From Mycobacterium gordonae (lineage in GTDB: Bacteria; Actinomycetota; Actinomycetes; Mycobacteriales; Mycobacteriaceae): DNA of 64,000 nucleotides. The stretch is taken from NCBI RefSeq assembly GCF_002101675.1, contig NZ_LQOY01000152.1, positions 1-64,000 on the forward strand, in the 5' to 3' direction. Under the pieces are notes generated by a model. The model had not been told where the DNA came from and did no database searches. It was given only the letters and a program-made list of their open reading frames with translations. Below, piece by piece: positions 63,169 to 64,000 of this stretch. Each line of letters begins with the position of its first letter. The first letter of the stretch is position 1. The translations under genes were made by a program, and so were the position numbers.

Positions 63169-63924
63169 GTGACGGTTCGAGTGCAAGGCGACCCCGGGCG
63201 TGCCCCGTCAGCAGCGGAGGCAGCGCGCACCATTGCTGCTGCTACGAACGCCGCGACGCTGGCTACTTTGACTGCCGAGGGGGACCCCTGGGCGTCGTTG
63301 GTGGCTTTTGGACTCCTCGGTGGAACACCGGTTCTCTGTGTATCGAACCTCGCCGAGCATGGCCGCAATCTGGCCGGTGACCCGAGGGCAAGCATGTCGA
63401 TCGTCGCGGCGAACAGCGACAGCGACCCGCTGGCCGGCGGCCGCGTCACGCTGGCCGGGAGGGTCGGCCATCCGACGGCCGCTGAACGGAACCCGACTCG
63501 GCAGGCATACCTGGCTGCGGTGCCGGCCGCGCGGTCCTATCTGGACTTCAAAGATTTCACCCTGTGGCTGCTCAAAGTCCAGCGGGTGCGCTGGGTGGGC
63601 GGATACGGCCGCATGGACTCGGTCACCGCCGAGGAATACAACGCAGCCTCACCAGATGTGGTTGCGCTTGGGTCGGCCCGCGCCGTCGCGCACCTCAACG
63701 CCGACCACGCCGACGCTCTGGCCGCGATGGCCCGGGTCTTCGGTGGCTATCCGGACAGCGAGTCCGCGGTCTGCACCGGCATCGATCGCTACGGCCTGGA
63801 CCTGCGGGTGCGCACTCGTCGCGGCGAGACTCGTGCTCGTGTCGCTTTTCCGGCCCCGCTGGACTCGGCCGATCAATTACGTTCGGCCACAGCTGACTTG
63901 GCGCGAGTCGCGCAAGGCGGCTGA
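63169..63924 (+). CDS. HugZ-like split-barrel protein (pyridoxamine-oxidase fold plus DUF2470)
   Basis: A 251-residue protein. The N-terminal FMN-binding split barrel (about 15-150) contains LATLTAEGDPWASLVAFG and HGRNLAGDPRASM. The C-terminal DUF2470 domain (about 165-250) holds the HLNADHADALAAMAR motif, the haem-contact region in HugZ. It may bind haem or flavin, and haem degradation or oxidoreduction is possible. The start is a GTG 41 bases after the zeta gene. The two are probably separate units. Confidence 0.88.
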   Translation: MTVRVQGDPGRAPSAAEAARTIAAATNAATLATLTAEGDPWASLVAFGLLGGTPVLCVSNLAEHGRNLAGDPRASMSIVAANSDSDPLAGGRVTLAGRVGHPTAAERNPTRQAYLAAVPAARSYLDFKDFTLWLLKVQRVRWVGGYGRMDSVTAEEYNAASPDVVALGSARAVAHLNADHADALAAMARVFGGYPDSESAVCTGIDRYGLDLRVRTRRGETRARVAFPAPLDSADQLRSATADLARVAQGG

Positions 63925-63966
63925 TCGCGGGCGTCTCCTCCACTGCCGCTTGGGACAATGATTCAC

Positions 63967-64000
63967 ATGACCGAACAAAGTCTCTGGATGCAGAAGGTCG
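63967..64000 (+). CDS. start of a further gene, cut by the window end
   Basis: Eleven codons, MTEQSLWMQKV, are present. The frame also opens at an in-frame ATG at 63958. The beginning recalls mycobacterial SAM-dependent methyltransferases, but too little is visible to be sure. Confidence 0.4.
   Translation, partial: MTEQSLWMQKV

Overview
The window is chromosomal DNA of a Mycobacterium, most likely a slow-growing non-tuberculous species. It is GC-rich, with dense genes and many 4-base ATGA/GTGA overlaps. It carries families almost confined to mycobacteria: PE and PE_PGRS proteins, MmpS/MmpL, LdtMt2-type L,D-transpeptidase and VapBC. It also has an 18-kDa Hsp20 very like the M. leprae antigen and absent from M. 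tuberculosis. Many genes recall, in shuffled order, the M. tuberculosis Rv1987-Rv2007c neighbourhood: CBM2 protein, ctpF, Rv2000/Rv2001-like pair, universal stress proteins (USPs) and fdxA. No rRNA, tRNA or CRISPR array was found. All family assignments come from reading motifs, not from database searches.

Region 1 (1-9.3 kb) is a dormancy and stress block. It holds two tandem-domain USPs around a 7Fe ferredoxin, hsp18 divergent from an HspR-like MerR regulator, a PLP decarboxylase, a flavodoxin-like protein, DUF1360, ChaB/Rho-N, UdgX, HAD and CsbD genes. DosR-like dyads lie upstream of the first USP, fdxA, a third USP (13.6-14.4 kb) and ctpF (43.7 kb), suggesting one hypoxia/NO regulon spread over the window. 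The block ends in a broken DUF3349 gene.

Region 2 (9.2-13.6 kb) is an aromatic ring-cleavage operon (extradiol dioxygenase, FAH-family hydrolase, MhpA-like hydroxylase) divergent from a TetR regulator with a duplicated operator. Region 3 (13.6-26.1 kb) is metabolic: USP, acyltransferase, aldo/keto reductase, acyl-ACP-thioesterase-like protein, flavoprotein, then a tight co-directional run from enoyl-CoA hydratase to HchA and a hotdog protein. Region 4 (26.2-33.3 kb) has a TetR-mmpS-mmpL locus with a clear dyad operator, a lone AAA ATPase and a PE_PGRS protein ending in an aspartic protease domain. Region 5 (33.6-46.3 kb) has pntAB with a fused alpha subunit, a COG0523 GTPase, TesB, an unusual pair (nucleoside-phosphorylase-fold protein plus a protein of unknown family), ctpF and a SulP transporter.

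Region 6 (46.3-54.3 kb) is accessory: vapBC, a TniQ-like remnant, a probable istA remnant, an MFS transporter, a two-component pair encoded tail to tail, DedA and a frameshifted PE gene. Region 7 (54.3-64 kb) has envelope and conflict genes: DUF2804, NmrA-like protein, a PE protein fused to a lipocalin-like domain, an L,D-transpeptidase beside an NlpC/P60 hydrolase, a secreted CBM2 protein and a ParD-like/zeta toxin module. The strongest candidates for undescribed biology are the PE-lipocalin fusion (57.4-58.2 kb), the phosphorylase-fold pair (38.6-40.4 kb) and the ParD-like/zeta module (62.1-63.1 kb).
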